The position numbers and the translations under genes are program-made. A DNA stretch of 64,000 nt from Halalkalibacter urbisdiaboli (GTDB taxonomy: Bacteria; Bacillota; Bacilli; Bacillales; Bacillaceae_D): NCBI RefSeq assembly GCF_002156385.1, contig NZ_MVJM01000003.1:607504-671503 (forward strand). The letters run 5' to 3'. Position 1 is the stretch's first letter. Each line of letters starts with the position of its first letter. The notes under the pieces were generated by a model that did no database searches, was not told the origin of the DNA, and worked only from the letters and a program-made list of their open reading frames with translations. This document shows, piece by piece, positions 9,130-18,580 of this stretch.

Positions 9130-9142
9130 ATTTTCAGTGGCC
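9130..9142. repeat. Right half of the split hairpin repeat
   Basis: ATTTTCAGTGGCC is the exact complement of 7636-7648 and is followed by TTTT, so the uninterrupted structure would have been a terminator for the recombinase gene at 6763-7608. Confidence 0.75.
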
Positions 9143-9290
9143 TTTTAGCAATGAGCGAATCTATTGCGCTTCAGAGAGTTTTGTGAATGGAGTTTTTACA
9201 GTGCGCTCTCGTTTTAGAGGATGTCTTTTTTTAAAATTGAAAAGTTCCTTTCGAAATGATGGATAGATTAAACGCTGAACAATGATAATC

Positions 9291-9689
9291 CTAGTTCGTT
9301 CTCGGTATAAAAAATGCATGAGAGGCTGCGGTAAAACTGATTTTCGGATAATAAGACATTGCATTCGGAGCGGATAAGAGAACTAAATTACAACTAGGGC
9401 CTATTTGTTCTCTAGTTAAATCAATTAACTTTTTTCCTACCCCACGCTCTTGATGTGTGGAAATGACAGCAAGGTCGGATAAATAACAGCAATAACTAAA
9501 ATCTGTCATAGAACGGGCGACACCAATTAATGCTTGTTCATCCCATGCGGAAATAAGTAAAGATGAATTGTTTATCATTTGTTGAAGACGTTTTAAGTCA
9601 TCATAAGGTCTTTTAATCCCTGATTGTTCAAATACATTTGCTAATTGTTGAGCTGAAATCGGGTGATTTACTTTATATGTAATAGTCAT
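9291..9689 (-). CDS. GNAT-family N-acetyltransferase
   Basis: 132 aa. The acetyl-CoA binding motif A is visible as SDLAVISTHQERGVGKKLIDL (Q-x-x-G-x-G), followed by the YYPKISF segment typical of motif B. It transfers an acetyl group from acetyl-CoA to an amine; the substrate is not predictable. The ATG at 9689 overlaps the stop codon of the Nudix gene by four bases, so the two are translationally coupled. A downstream gap of about 150 bases to the IS holds no gene. Confidence 0.85.
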   Translation of the reverse strand: MTITYKVNHPISAQQLANVFEQSGIKRPYDDLKRLQQMINNSSLLISAWDEQALIGVARSMTDFSYCCYLSDLAVISTHQERGVGKKLIDLTREQIGPSCNLVLLSAPNAMSYYPKISFTAASHAFFIPRTN

Positions 9690-10204
9690 GATTTTTCGTC
9701 CCTCATTTCTATTAATGGTAGGTAACCTTTTTGCATTGCTAAAAACATTGCATGACCAATTTCGCTATTCTTCCACTCACCAGTACAAACAGCAGTACAA
9801 GCGTCTTCTAGTGAAATAAGGTGAACGTTCTTGATGTCACAATCAACCTTTGTAGCTAAAAAGGTCGTATCAGGAGCGAAATACAGATGACATTCTTCAT
9901 TAGTCATGTAAGCACACCGGTAAACCATTCCTAATTTATAAAGAGTAGTGGTGGTATAACCTGTTTCTTCTTGGAGCTCTCGAACCGCAGCAAGTCTGAT
10001 CGATTCGCCTTGCTCGACCCCGCCTCCAGGTAATTCATAGGTGGTGTCCGATACAGGAGTGCGTTCCTGTTCAACGATGAGAATATGACCATGATGAAGA
10101 GCTAATACAGCAACTGCTGCTGGTTCTTTTTCTTTAACAAAACATTCAGTGTCATTTAATTGAAAAATAACGCGGTCCTTATTCTCAAAAATCACATTTG
10201 CCAT
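9686..10204 (-). CDS. Nudix hydrolase
   Basis: 172 aa. The Nudix box is complete: GGGVEQGESIRLAAVRELQE leading into ETGY at about residues 59-82, with the REL-x-EE metal-binding core. These enzymes hydrolyse nucleoside diphosphates linked to another moiety. The overall layout (EQERTPV...YELPGGG) is similar to ADP-ribose/ADP-sugar pyrophosphatases such as NudF, but the substrate is unproven. The start ATG follows AAAAGGAGATGAACC. It is the first gene of a two-gene operon with the GNAT acetyltransferase. Confidence 0.9.
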   Translation of the reverse strand: MANVIFENKDRVIFQLNDTECFVKEKEPAAVAVLALHHGHILIVEQERTPVSDTTYELPGGGVEQGESIRLAAVRELQEETGYTTTTLYKLGMVYRCAYMTNEECHLYFAPDTTFLATKVDCDIKNVHLISLEDACTAVCTGEWKNSEIGHAMFLAMQKGYLPLIEMRDEKS

Positions 10205-10296
10205 GGTTCATCTCCTTTTGTAAAATGTAAACAAGTCCAAAAAATGAAGCTTTTACTAAAAGAGTTTACCATATATTGTGAGGAAGTGGAGAGAAA

Positions 10297-10491
10297 ATGA
10301 CAAAAGAGGAAGCCTTAAGCATCATAAAACAGTTACGTGAAAAAGAAATCGCATCATACCGGGTAAGTAAAGATGATTTTCTACAATTTAGAGCGGCTCT
10401 AACAGAGCAGGAGGATATGAGAAGCTTTCGAGGGAATGCGCAACATGGTGGAGAAGCGATCTATACATATGAGCCGGGCTGGACAAAATAA
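10297..10491 (+). CDS. Small conserved hypothetical protein
   Basis: 64 aa, hydrophilic, with an N-terminal helix (KEEALSIIKQLREKEI) and a conserved-looking C-terminal tail (FRGNAQHGGEAIYTYEPGWTK). The start ATG has GAGGAAGTGGAGAG upstream. It is divergent from the Nudix operon and followed by a second small gene 48 bases later. Proteins of this size and pattern are common in Bacillus, but no function is known to me. Confidence 0.6.
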   Translation: MTKEEALSIIKQLREKEIASYRVSKDDFLQFRAALTEQEDMRSFRGNAQHGGEAIYTYEPGWTK

Positions 10492-10538
10492 GAATGAAAA
10501 GGTAATCACCAGTAAACCCTATACATGAGGTGATTGAT

Positions 10539-10742
10539 ATGACAAAAAATAAAAAAGAAAACAGGGTTTCTCAAACGTATGACACGGGAAAAATTGGACT
10601 TCAAAACGAGATACGCTCTAACTTTCCTTTTGATACAACTGACCGTTATGCAGGGGATTCGGTCGATAAACATAAGGAAATGGAAAATGCCAATGAAGAC
10701 ATAGCAAAAGAAGAAATCTCACAAATTAATAACAATTCATAG
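10539..10742 (+). CDS. Small hydrophilic hypothetical protein
   Basis: 67 aa, highly charged, no membrane segment (TKNKKENRVSQTYDTG and SVDKHKEMENANEDIAKEE). The start ATG 10539 follows GAGGTGATT. It could be a small acid-soluble or stress-type Bacillus protein, but no signature is recognised. It is closed by a strong terminator, so together with the preceding gene it forms a two-gene unit. Confidence 0.6.
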   Translation: MTKNKKENRVSQTYDTGKIGLQNEIRSNFPFDTTDRYAGDSVDKHKEMENANEDIAKEEISQINNNS

Positions 10743-10749
10743 TTAAGGT

Positions 10750-10780
10750 CCCGTTAGCTTAGTGCTAACGGGGCTTTTTA
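10750..10780 (+). terminator. Rho-independent terminator
   Basis: A 9-bp GC-rich stem (10750-10758 with 10764-10772) is followed by CTTTTTA. It separates the small genes from the pectin locus. Confidence 0.88.
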
Positions 10781-10854
10781 TAGTGAAGCAAAAAAGTATG
10801 ATTGCTGGAAAAAGAAAACCCAAGTAAAGTAGTCAGCGGAAGGGAGAGAAGGAA

Positions 10855-12051
10855 ATGAAAAAAGGATATGTTTGGCCAAGTGAAAATGCCCAATTTCGCG
10901 ATTCCATTAGTGATGTAGTCGTGAGACAATTAACTGATTTTATGGCTCATAGCTTCCATCTTTATTTTACAAACCCTGGATGGTATGACGACGGTAAAAA
11001 ACTATTACTAGGGTCCGACAGGGGAAACGGTTCCAATTTATATAGTTATCATTTTGATACAGAACAGTTAACACAAATAACCGAATTTACAAGAAAGGAT
11101 CAGGTTGTGATTCAAGGAACATTTCTCAACCCGATTAAAGCGGAAGCTTATTTGATCGTTAATAAGAATATGATTGCGATTGACTTAACAAATTTTTCAG
11201 AAACTAAGTTGTATACGCTTCCAAATGGATTTAAATTCGGAAATGTTAGCTGTTTAGCTGACGGTAAAAAACTAATCTTTAGTTTAACAGAAGATTTATC
11301 ATCATCGATTAATAGTAATTTAGGTAGTGGCTATGTAGGCTTTGAAGAGACAGAAGCTGCTAGACCGCTTTCACAAATTTGTTTATTAGACTTAGCAACC
11401 GGTCTGGTTGAAATCGTACACGAGGAGCAGCGTTGGATCGGCCATGTCAATGCTTCGCCAAGACAAGCCGAGATGATCACATTTTGTCACGAAGGTCCAT
11501 GGGATAAAGTAGATCATCGTATATGGGGCATGAATCTTAAGACAAAAAAGGTGTGGCCGATTCGAGAGGGTGCAGCTAATGAGTTTGCTGGTCACGAATA
11601 TTGGCATGCTGATGGGATTCATATTGGTTACCATGGCTTTACTGAGACATTAGATCAAAAAGATGGAAAGTTTTTAGGATTTGTTCAATATGACAACAAG
11701 GGGCAGGAAGAATACGATTTTCCATATCAAAATATGCATATTCATTCAAACTCAAAGGAACTGATTATTGGGGATGGGCAACAAGCAAGTGCATATCACG
11801 GTGAAACATACAAAGATTGTATATATTTATGGAGAAAGACAGAAGGGGGAATGGAAGGGCCAAGGGTACTTTGTAAGCATCGTGGTAGCTTTCACTCCCA
11901 AAAAGTACATGTACATGCTTGCTTTAATCCAGATAGTACAAAGGTGTTATTTACGAGTGATATGTCGGGGTATGCAAATGTATATCTTGTCGATGTTCCG
12001 GCTTTTGATACGCTGCCAAAGCTTGAGGAGTTACTAAATAAATCATATTAG
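10855..12051 (+). CDS. ogl: Oligogalacturonate lyase (PL22)
   Basis: 398 aa, the family length. It cleaves digalacturonate and unsaturated oligogalacturonides in the cytoplasm by beta-elimination, releasing 4-deoxy-5-keto-uronate monomers. The N terminus (KKGYVWPSENAQFRDSISD, then VRQLTDF) and HSFHLYFTNPGWYDDGKKLL are strongly family-like. The fold is a seven-bladed beta-propeller with repeated 'LLLGSDRGNGSNLY' blades. His residues of the Mn site are candidates in EYWHADGIHIGYHG and MHIHSN. The site GAAGGGAGAGAAGG precedes the ATG. It is followed 17 bases later by the YetA-like lyase, so the two are co-transcribed. Confidence 0.93.
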   Translation: MKKGYVWPSENAQFRDSISDVVVRQLTDFMAHSFHLYFTNPGWYDDGKKLLLGSDRGNGSNLYSYHFDTEQLTQITEFTRKDQVVIQGTFLNPIKAEAYLIVNKNMIAIDLTNFSETKLYTLPNGFKFGNVSCLADGKKLIFSLTEDLSSSINSNLGSGYVGFEETEAARPLSQICLLDLATGLVEIVHEEQRWIGHVNASPRQAEMITFCHEGPWDKVDHRIWGMNLKTKKVWPIREGAANEFAGHEYWHADGIHIGYHGFTETLDQKDGKFLGFVQYDNKGQEEYDFPYQNMHIHSNSKELIIGDGQQASAYHGETYKDCIYLWRKTEGGMEGPRVLCKHRGSFHSQKVHVHACFNPDSTKVLFTSDMSGYANVYLVDVPAFDTLPKLEELLNKSY

Positions 12052-12068
12052 AGGAAAGGGAGAATGTC

Positions 12069-14657
12069 ATGTACTTAAAGTGGCTTAATCAGAAACCGAA
12101 GCATTCAAGTGGTGTAACATGGGGAGTTCCATGGAAAAAAGGGGAACGAAAAAGAGAGGATACGTTTGTAGTAAAAAATCAAAAGGGAGAATCACTCCAT
12201 GTTCAAACATGGCCTTTGGCATTTTGGCCTGATGGAAGTGTAAAGTGGTCAGGGCATTCAGCCGTATTTCAAGGGAATACAAGCAACACCTACCAGCTAG
12301 AGCTTGGGGAAGCTTTTGAACTAGAGCAGAGACTAACTGTTCAAGAGACAGATGAAGAGGTTATGATTCGAACTGGTAAAGTCGACTATGTCTTAAATAA
12401 AAGTGGAGAGCACCTAATTGAAGAAATTTGTATAGAGGAAAAAACGGTCGGATCAAAAGGGAAGTTAATAGCCATTTCGGAAAGAAGAGCAGAAGAAAAT
12501 GAAGTGACAATTTCAAAAAAGCAGGAACCGTTAGTCAGTGAGATTAAAAAGATTTATGTTGAGCAATCAGGTCCAATAAGAGCAGTTATTAAGGTAGAGG
12601 GAGTACTTAAAGGGGGGAACGAAAGAAAATGGTTGCCTTTTTCAGTCCGATTTTATTTTCATGCTGGGCTTGATTCGTTTAAAATCATTCATACATTTTT
12701 TTATGATGGGAATCCAGAAGTAGATTTTATTAAAGGGCTCGGAATGGAGTTTACCGTACCGTTAATTGGTGAGCCATGGAACCGCCATATTCGTTTTGCT
12801 GGTGACGATGGTGTCTATCGGGAACCAGGTCAGTTATTATTAACGAGAAGGTATCCGGATGGAAATGGACTTTATGAAAAGCAAGTGAATGGAGAGGCTG
12901 TTGACATAACAACAGAAGAACAACGTGAATTTATGAGGCATGTTAAAGATAATGCAGCATGGAATGACTTTAAGCTTATACAGGATTCTGCGGATCACTT
13001 TAAAATTCAAAAGCGGACAAAAGTGGGGCACGCATGGGTTGACGTGACACATGGATCGAGGTCAAATGGAGTTGTTTTCGCGGGTGGAAAACAGGGAGGC
13101 CTTGCAATAGGACTGCGGAATTTTTGGCAAAAGCATCCTACTTCATTAGAGATTTCTTCTTTATTAAAGGAAGAAACAAAAATAAAAGTATGGTTCTGGT
13201 CTCCTGATGTAGAAGCAATGGATATGCGACACTACGATAAAGAGACGCATGTACTGAGTGCGTATGAAGGATTTGACGAAATGAGAGCAACACCTGTTGG
13301 CATTGCAAATACGAGCGAGCTTTTTATTAACGTTTGTACAAAAACGCCTAATCAGGAATATTTCCAAAAAATCATAGAGGACGGTCAGGAACCACCACTC
13401 TTAATCTGTGAACCTGAATATTATTATCAAACAAGAGCAATAGGTTTATGGAGTCTACCTGATCGAAGTAAGCCAGAAAAAGCCTTTTTAGAGACACAAT
13501 TAGATAAGGCGCTATCCTTTTATCAAGATGAAATTGAACAACGGAAATGGTACGGCTATTGGCATTATGGTGATGTAATGCACACGTATGACAAAACGAG
13601 ACATCAATGGCGTTATGATTTAGGTGGTTTTGCATGGCAAAACACTGAGCTCGGACCAAATATTTGGCTATGGTTTGCATTCCTCCGTTCGGGTAGACAT
13701 GATATATTTAGAATGGCAGAGGCAATGACCCGACATACAAGTGAAGTTGATTGCTATCATTTTGGCGAATATGCCGGTTTAGGTTCTAGACATAATGTTA
13801 TTCATTGGGGCTGTGGCTGTAAAGAAGCAAGGATTAGTATGGCGGGGATACACAAATTTTATTATTTTCTTACAGCTGATGATCGGACGAGAGATATTTT
13901 AGAGGAAATGAAGGATGCTGATTTCGCGACAGAGAAGTTAGATCCAATGCGAGAATTCTATCCAAAGGATCAATATCCAACGCATGCTAGAGTTGGACCA
14001 GATTGGGCAGCTTTTACTTCCAATTGGTTATCTGAGTGGGAGCGAACAGAAAATACCTTTTACAAGGATAAAATTTTGCAAGGAATCAATGATCTGAAGC
14101 AACTTCCTCACCGCCTCCTATCAGGACCTACCTTTGGTTATGATCCAAAAACGGGGAAGCTTTATCATATAGGAGATGGAAATGAAGGGGGTTATCATAT
14201 GGTGATTGCTTTTGGAGCCCCTCAAGTGTGGATCGAGCTAGCTGATTTGTTAGAGGATGAAGAATGGAAAGATATGCTAGCGGACTTTGGTGAATTTTAC
14301 ATGCTGAGTGATGAAGAAAAGAAAACAAGAAGTGACGGAAAGCTTCATAATCGCATGTATAGCTTGCCAATGCTAGCTGCCGGTATGATTTCATATGCAG
14401 CTTGGCATAAGCGCGATGCTGAACTCGCCAAAAAGGCATGGAACACGTTATTAGATGAGTCTATAAGCTTTATGACTTTACCAATTCAAATGGAAAAAGT
14501 AAAAAGTTGGCGCACTTTATCTGAAATGCAATCAAATTCCGTCGTATCGACAAATACGATTTCACAGTGGTGTTTAAATACCATTATCGCGTTAGAATTA
14601 ATAGGCGAACATCTTTCAGAAAATCAAGTGCAAGAATTGATTGATTCAGTAAAATAG
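12069..14657 (+). CDS. PL26/YetA-like exo-rhamnogalacturonan lyase
   Basis: 862 aa, matching B. subtilis YetA in size and context. There is no signal peptide, so it acts on imported oligosaccharides in the cytoplasm. The N-terminal RIFT-barrel-like domain (VTWGVPWKKGERKREDTF, QTWPLAFWPDGSVKWSGHSA) is followed by a central beta region and an alpha/alpha-type domain containing WRYDLGGFAWQNTELGP and GLGSRHNVIHWGCGC. The PcRGLX/YetA family removes terminal units of the rhamnogalacturonan-I backbone by beta-elimination; the substrate is inferred from the family and the neighbours. A strong hairpin follows the gene. Confidence 0.82.
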   Translation: MYLKWLNQKPKHSSGVTWGVPWKKGERKREDTFVVKNQKGESLHVQTWPLAFWPDGSVKWSGHSAVFQGNTSNTYQLELGEAFELEQRLTVQETDEEVMIRTGKVDYVLNKSGEHLIEEICIEEKTVGSKGKLIAISERRAEENEVTISKKQEPLVSEIKKIYVEQSGPIRAVIKVEGVLKGGNERKWLPFSVRFYFHAGLDSFKIIHTFFYDGNPEVDFIKGLGMEFTVPLIGEPWNRHIRFAGDDGVYREPGQLLLTRRYPDGNGLYEKQVNGEAVDITTEEQREFMRHVKDNAAWNDFKLIQDSADHFKIQKRTKVGHAWVDVTHGSRSNGVVFAGGKQGGLAIGLRNFWQKHPTSLEISSLLKEETKIKVWFWSPDVEAMDMRHYDKETHVLSAYEGFDEMRATPVGIANTSELFINVCTKTPNQEYFQKIIEDGQEPPLLICEPEYYYQTRAIGLWSLPDRSKPEKAFLETQLDKALSFYQDEIEQRKWYGYWHYGDVMHTYDKTRHQWRYDLGGFAWQNTELGPNIWLWFAFLRSGRHDIFRMAEAMTRHTSEVDCYHFGEYAGLGSRHNVIHWGCGCKEARISMAGIHKFYYFLTADDRTRDILEEMKDADFATEKLDPMREFYPKDQYPTHARVGPDWAAFTSNWLSEWERTENTFYKDKILQGINDLKQLPHRLLSGPTFGYDPKTGKLYHIGDGNEGGYHMVIAFGAPQVWIELADLLEDEEWKDMLADFGEFYMLSDEEKKTRSDGKLHNRMYSLPMLAAGMISYAAWHKRDAELAKKAWNTLLDESISFMTLPIQMEKVKSWRTLSEMQSNSVVSTNTISQWCLNTIIALELIGEHLSENQVQELIDSVK

Positions 14658-14694
14658 TAACAAAAAAAATGACTGTAAAAATTGTGAGCTTTTT

Positions 14695-14735
14695 GATAAG
14701 GGGAGAGGTGTATAATGCCCCTTATCTTCCTTCTT
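14695..14735 (+). terminator. Terminator after the YetA-like gene
   Basis: A 9-bp perfect stem (14695-14703 with 14718-14726) is followed by a pyrimidine-rich tail (TTCCTTCTT). It ends the two-gene lyase operon; lplA has its own control region. Confidence 0.7.
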
Positions 14736-14870
14736 GCGAAATAGTTCTAATGGGCAAAAAAGTGATAGAATCTAAACTGTTTTTTCGAGGGAAAGGTTGA
14801 TATAACAATGGTTTTGCTACTAAGGCAATGAAATGAAATACGGTACAAAAAATGAATATTGTCGGAAATA

Positions 14871-14884
14871 TGAAAGCGCTTTAT
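14871..14884 (+). promoter_or_regulatory. CcpA cre site upstream of lplA
   Basis: TGAAAGCGCTTTAT agrees with the catabolite-responsive element consensus TGWAANCGNTNWCA at all but the last two positions. It lies in the 360-base gene-free leader between the lyase operon and the transporter (14658-15023), which otherwise shows only the hairpin above. Confidence 0.75.
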
Positions 14885-15023
14885 ATTTTGGTTAGCCCGA
14901 ATCAATTAATTGTTAAACGGGAATTCGAAGTGGGAATTTTATAGGGGGAGATGCTTCATTTGTTATGTAGTATTGTAAAAAGTAGGAAGCGGACTTAATT
15001 AATTTATTTTAGGGGGAATGTTC

Positions 15024-16559
15024 ATGAAACGTTCAAGACTTGTAAAATTTTTAGCACCTACAGTTAGTGCGGTTCTAATGGCAGGGTTAATTGGCTGTAG
15101 CAACGAGGCGAGCCAAGAAACAAATGAAAGTAGTAACAATAATGAGGGAACTGAACAACAAGAAGAAAGATTTCCAATTGATATTATGACGATGAATCAT
15201 CAGCCTGAACCACCAACACCAGAAAGTCCAGTATGGCAGGCGATAGAGGATTATACGAATACAGAAATGAATATACAGTTTGTCCCATCAGCATCTTATG
15301 AAGAGCGTTTTAATATTACGCTAGCTTCCGGTAATCTACCTCATATTATGTTGACAGAACAAAAGAGTCCTAGTTTTATTAATGCAGTTAAGGACGGTGC
15401 ATTCTGGGACTTAACAGATTACCTTGATGAATATGAAAGCTTAAGTCAAATGAATGATATTGTAAAAAATAATATATCAATTGATGGACGTATTTATGGT
15501 ATTTATCGTTCAAGACCATTAGGAAGAAATGCAACGATTATTCGTCAAGACTGGTTAGATAATCTAGGTATGGATATTCCTGAAACAATTGATGATTTCT
15601 ATGATGCATTGTATGCGTTTACGTATGATGATCCTGATGGAAATGGACAAGACGACACGTATGGGATGGTTGTGACTGAATATGAAGGACCTTGGGATAT
15701 TATGCAAACGTGGTTTGGTGTCCCTAACAAATGGGGTGAGGATAGCGACGGTAAGCTTATTCCTCATTTTATGACAGATGAATATCGTGAAGCGTTAACA
15801 TTCTTTAAGAAGTTATATGATGAAGGGCTCGTTAACGAGGACTTTGCAGTAATGGATCCTGCCCAATGGTCGAATCCAATCGTCAATGGGGAAGCAGGTG
15901 TACAAGTAAACGTTGCTGATGAAGCGAATCGTATTCAAAATAAAATTTGGAAAGAAAATCCTGACGCGGATGATGTGATGGAAATTTTCCGTTCTCCTAA
16001 AGGACCTAATGGCCATTTTAATCTTCCGACGCAAGGGTATGCAGGTATGTTTGCTATTTCAAAAACGTCTGTTAAAACTGAAGATGACTTAAGAAGAGTG
16101 CTTCAATTTTTGGATGACTTAAATAGCGAGGAAGGTCAAATATTGGCTAACAACGGTCTAGAAGGTCAGCACTATAATATTGTTGACGGTGAGCTAGATC
16201 AATTCTCATTAGAAGATGATAAGTTAGTAGCAGAGTATCAGGATTTAAACCAACTTCAAATGTTTATTCCAGAAGATAGATTTCTAGTTGGTAATCAAAC
16301 AAGATTAAATAAAAAGTCTGATGAAATCATCGCTGCAAACGAGGAAATTGTTGTTGGAAATCCAGCTGAACCGTACATTTCAGAAGTGTACGCTCAAAGA
16401 GGACAACAGCTTGATAACATCATAAGAGATGCGCGCATTCAATTTATTGTTGGGCAAATAGACGAACAAGGACTTGATGAAGCGGTTGAATTATGGCTGC
16501 GTTCTGGTGGCGAAGATTACATCGCAGAAATTAATCAACTTCATGAGCAAGCACAATAA
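15024..16559 (+). CDS. lplA: LplA-like sugar-binding lipoprotein
   Basis: 511 aa. The lipobox LIGC sits at the end of a signal peptide (about residues 12-25), followed by a Ser/Asn/Glu-rich linker. It captures pectic oligosaccharides at the membrane for the LplB/LplC permease. Size and order (lplA-lplB-lplC) match B. subtilis lplABC, which belongs to the rhamnogalacturonan regulon. The body includes YNGxTxR-like contacts such as DWLDNLGMDIPETIDDFYDAL, typical of large cluster-1 binding proteins. The start ATG 15024 is preferred over 15018 because AGGGGGAATG then has correct spacing. No ATPase gene is nearby, so a shared MsmX-type ATPase is expected. Confidence 0.88.
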   Translation: MKRSRLVKFLAPTVSAVLMAGLIGCSNEASQETNESSNNNEGTEQQEERFPIDIMTMNHQPEPPTPESPVWQAIEDYTNTEMNIQFVPSASYEERFNITLASGNLPHIMLTEQKSPSFINAVKDGAFWDLTDYLDEYESLSQMNDIVKNNISIDGRIYGIYRSRPLGRNATIIRQDWLDNLGMDIPETIDDFYDALYAFTYDDPDGNGQDDTYGMVVTEYEGPWDIMQTWFGVPNKWGEDSDGKLIPHFMTDEYREALTFFKKLYDEGLVNEDFAVMDPAQWSNPIVNGEAGVQVNVADEANRIQNKIWKENPDADDVMEIFRSPKGPNGHFNLPTQGYAGMFAISKTSVKTEDDLRRVLQFLDDLNSEEGQILANNGLEGQHYNIVDGELDQFSLEDDKLVAEYQDLNQLQMFIPEDRFLVGNQTRLNKKSDEIIAANEEIVVGNPAEPYISEVYAQRGQQLDNIIRDARIQFIVGQIDEQGLDEAVELWLRSGGEDYIAEINQLHEQAQ

Positions 16560-16625
16560 TTTCATTTGAGCAGGTGGTAAGCACACCACCTGCTTTCATT
16601 TAAAAAAGGAAAGGAGAGAAGCGAT

Positions 16626-17585
16626 ATGCCGAGTTTAAAAACAGAACAACGCCTTGATATGCATCCTGTACCTGAAAATAAAATTACAAAATTAGCTCAA
16701 TTAAAAAGAGATAAATGGCTATATGTTTTGTTAATTCCAGGGATTCTCTATTTTATTATTTTTAAAATTATACCAATGTGGGGGGTATTAATTGCCTTTC
16801 AAAATTACTCTCCATTTTTAGGTTTTTGGGAAAGTACATGGGTAGGCTTTTCACATTTTGAGAATTTCTTTACGAATCCCGATTTCTTTAGATTGTTACG
16901 AAACACTTTAATTTTAGCACTTTACGATTTGGTTTTCTTTTTTCCAGCACCTATTATTTTGGCACTTTTATTAAATGAGATACGATTGAGTATTTATAAA
17001 CGAACAATCCAAACCCTCGTTTATGTGCCGCATTTTATGTCGTGGGTTATCATTGCAAGCATCACGTATGTCTTTTTAACGACAAGTGGTGGTGTTGTGA
17101 ATGAGATTATTGCGAATATTACAGGAGAAAAAGTCTCTTTCCTTTCCCATCCAGATTGGTTTCGTCCAATGATTATCGCACAAATCATTTGGAAAGAAAG
17201 CGGTTGGGGAACAGTAATCTTTTTGGCTGCGCTCGCTAGTGTTAGTCAAGAACAATATGAAGCCGCCATTGTGGATGGGGCAGGAAGATTCCGGAGAATG
17301 TGGCATGTCACGTTGCCTGCATTACGAAGTACGATCGTGATTTTGTTGATATTACGCCTCGGTAATTTCCTAGACCAAGGGTTCCAACAGATTTATTTAA
17401 TGACAAACTCTTTAAACAGAAGTGTGGCTGACGTTTTTGATACGTATGTCTATTTTGTCGGGATTACCCAAGGGGCATTTAGTTATAGTACAGCTGTTGG
17501 CTTATTTAAAGGAGTTGTCGGTCTAATCTTAATATTTGGTGCCAATTATTTTGCGAAAAGATTGGGACAGAGTAGCTTATTTTAG
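16626..17585 (+). CDS. lplB: LplB-like ABC transporter permease
   Basis: 319 aa with six membrane spans. The cytoplasmic EAA loop is clear (YEAAIVDGAGRFRRMWHVTLP, about residues 218-238) and docks onto the ATPase. The KLAQLKRDKWLYVLLIPGILYFIIFK start is typical of the LplB/YtcP group. It forms one half of the importer channel with LplC, whose gene starts 21 bases downstream. The site AAAGGAGAG precedes the ATG. Confidence 0.9.
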   Translation: MPSLKTEQRLDMHPVPENKITKLAQLKRDKWLYVLLIPGILYFIIFKIIPMWGVLIAFQNYSPFLGFWESTWVGFSHFENFFTNPDFFRLLRNTLILALYDLVFFFPAPIILALLLNEIRLSIYKRTIQTLVYVPHFMSWVIIASITYVFLTTSGGVVNEIIANITGEKVSFLSHPDWFRPMIIAQIIWKESGWGTVIFLAALASVSQEQYEAAIVDGAGRFRRMWHVTLPALRSTIVILLILRLGNFLDQGFQQIYLMTNSLNRSVADVFDTYVYFVGITQGAFSYSTAVGLFKGVVGLILIFGANYFAKRLGQSSLF

Positions 17586-17606
17586 TCATAGATAGGGGGG
17601 ATAGTG

Positions 17607-18491
17607 ATGAGTAGTAGTATTCATAAACTTCACAACACACCAGCTGGACGTGTTTTTGATGTATTTAATCATGGTTTATTATTATTAATTGGTCTTGCAG
17701 CGTTCATTCCATTTGTGTACGTTATCGCTGGGTCATTTGCAACCGAGGCCGAGCTAGCAAGGAGAACCTTTTTCTTATGGCCAGAAACATTTTCACTTGA
17801 AGCATACAAGTATGTTTTTTCAACGGGGACATTTATAAGAAGTATCGGTGTTTCAGTATTTATTACAATTGTTGGGACGATTGTAAGTTTAGCTTTAACG
17901 ATGACAATGGCGTATCCGCTATCACGAAGCAATCTCCTCGGTAAGAATATGCTCTTAAATATCATTATTTTAACAATGGTATTTAGTCCGGGAATGATTC
18001 CACTTTATATTGTTGTTCGTGCTTTAGGCTTATTAGATACGTATTGGGCGTTAATTCTTCCACTTGCGATTAACCCCTTCTACTTAATAATCGTAAAAGC
18101 CTTCTTCCAAAACTTACCGAATGAATTAGAGGAAGCGGCAAAAATTGATGGTTGTTCAGAGATAGGGATATTTTGGAAAATAGTATTACCGTTGTCTAAG
18201 CCTGTAATCGCCACCTTTACATTATTTTACGCTGTGTTTTATTGGAATGATTTTTTCCAAGCTCTTTTGTATATTAGTGACAGTTCAAAATATCCAGTTC
18301 AGTTACTACTTCAGCAAATTGTGATGCTGGCAGATATGCGAATTGGTGAGGTCGATGCACTAGTCGAACCACCAGAGGAAACATTAAAATTGGCAGTAAT
18401 TGTTGTTGCAACGATTCCGATTCTTGTTTTCTATCCGTTTTTACAAAAACATTTTGCTAAAGGAGTACTATTAGGCTCTGTTAAAGGATAG
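17607..18491 (+). CDS. lplC: LplC-like ABC transporter permease
   Basis: 294 aa, six membrane spans, EAA loop EEAAKIDGCSEIGIFWKIVLP at about residues 190-210. It pairs with LplB. B. subtilis LplC is 295 aa. ATG 17607 follows GGGGGG at better spacing than GTG 17604. The operon ends here with a terminator. The length, gene order and adjacent pectinolytic genes make assignment as a rhamnogalacturonan-oligosaccharide importer likely. Confidence 0.9.
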   Translation: MSSSIHKLHNTPAGRVFDVFNHGLLLLIGLAAFIPFVYVIAGSFATEAELARRTFFLWPETFSLEAYKYVFSTGTFIRSIGVSVFITIVGTIVSLALTMTMAYPLSRSNLLGKNMLLNIIILTMVFSPGMIPLYIVVRALGLLDTYWALILPLAINPFYLIIVKAFFQNLPNELEEAAKIDGCSEIGIFWKIVLPLSKPVIATFTLFYAVFYWNDFFQALLYISDSSKYPVQLLLQQIVMLADMRIGEVDALVEPPEETLKLAVIVVATIPILVFYPFLQKHFAKGVLLGSVKG

Positions 18492-18504
18492 GAAATCACA
18501 CTGC

Positions 18505-18545
18505 ACCCAGATCATGTTTGAACTGATCTGGGTTTTCTGCTTTCG
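18505..18545 (+). terminator. lpl operon terminator
   Basis: A 10-bp perfect stem (18505-18514 with 18524-18533) is followed by TTTCTGCTTT, 14 bases after the lplC stop. Confidence 0.85.
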
Positions 18546-18580
18546 CTTAGTAATAAAATCTTATAAAAAGTAATAAAATC

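Noticed and set aside
9161-9364. Minus-strand frame extending past the GNAT stop codon
   Set aside because: The GNAT protein ends naturally at FFIPRTN; the other frame is a shadow with no start signal.
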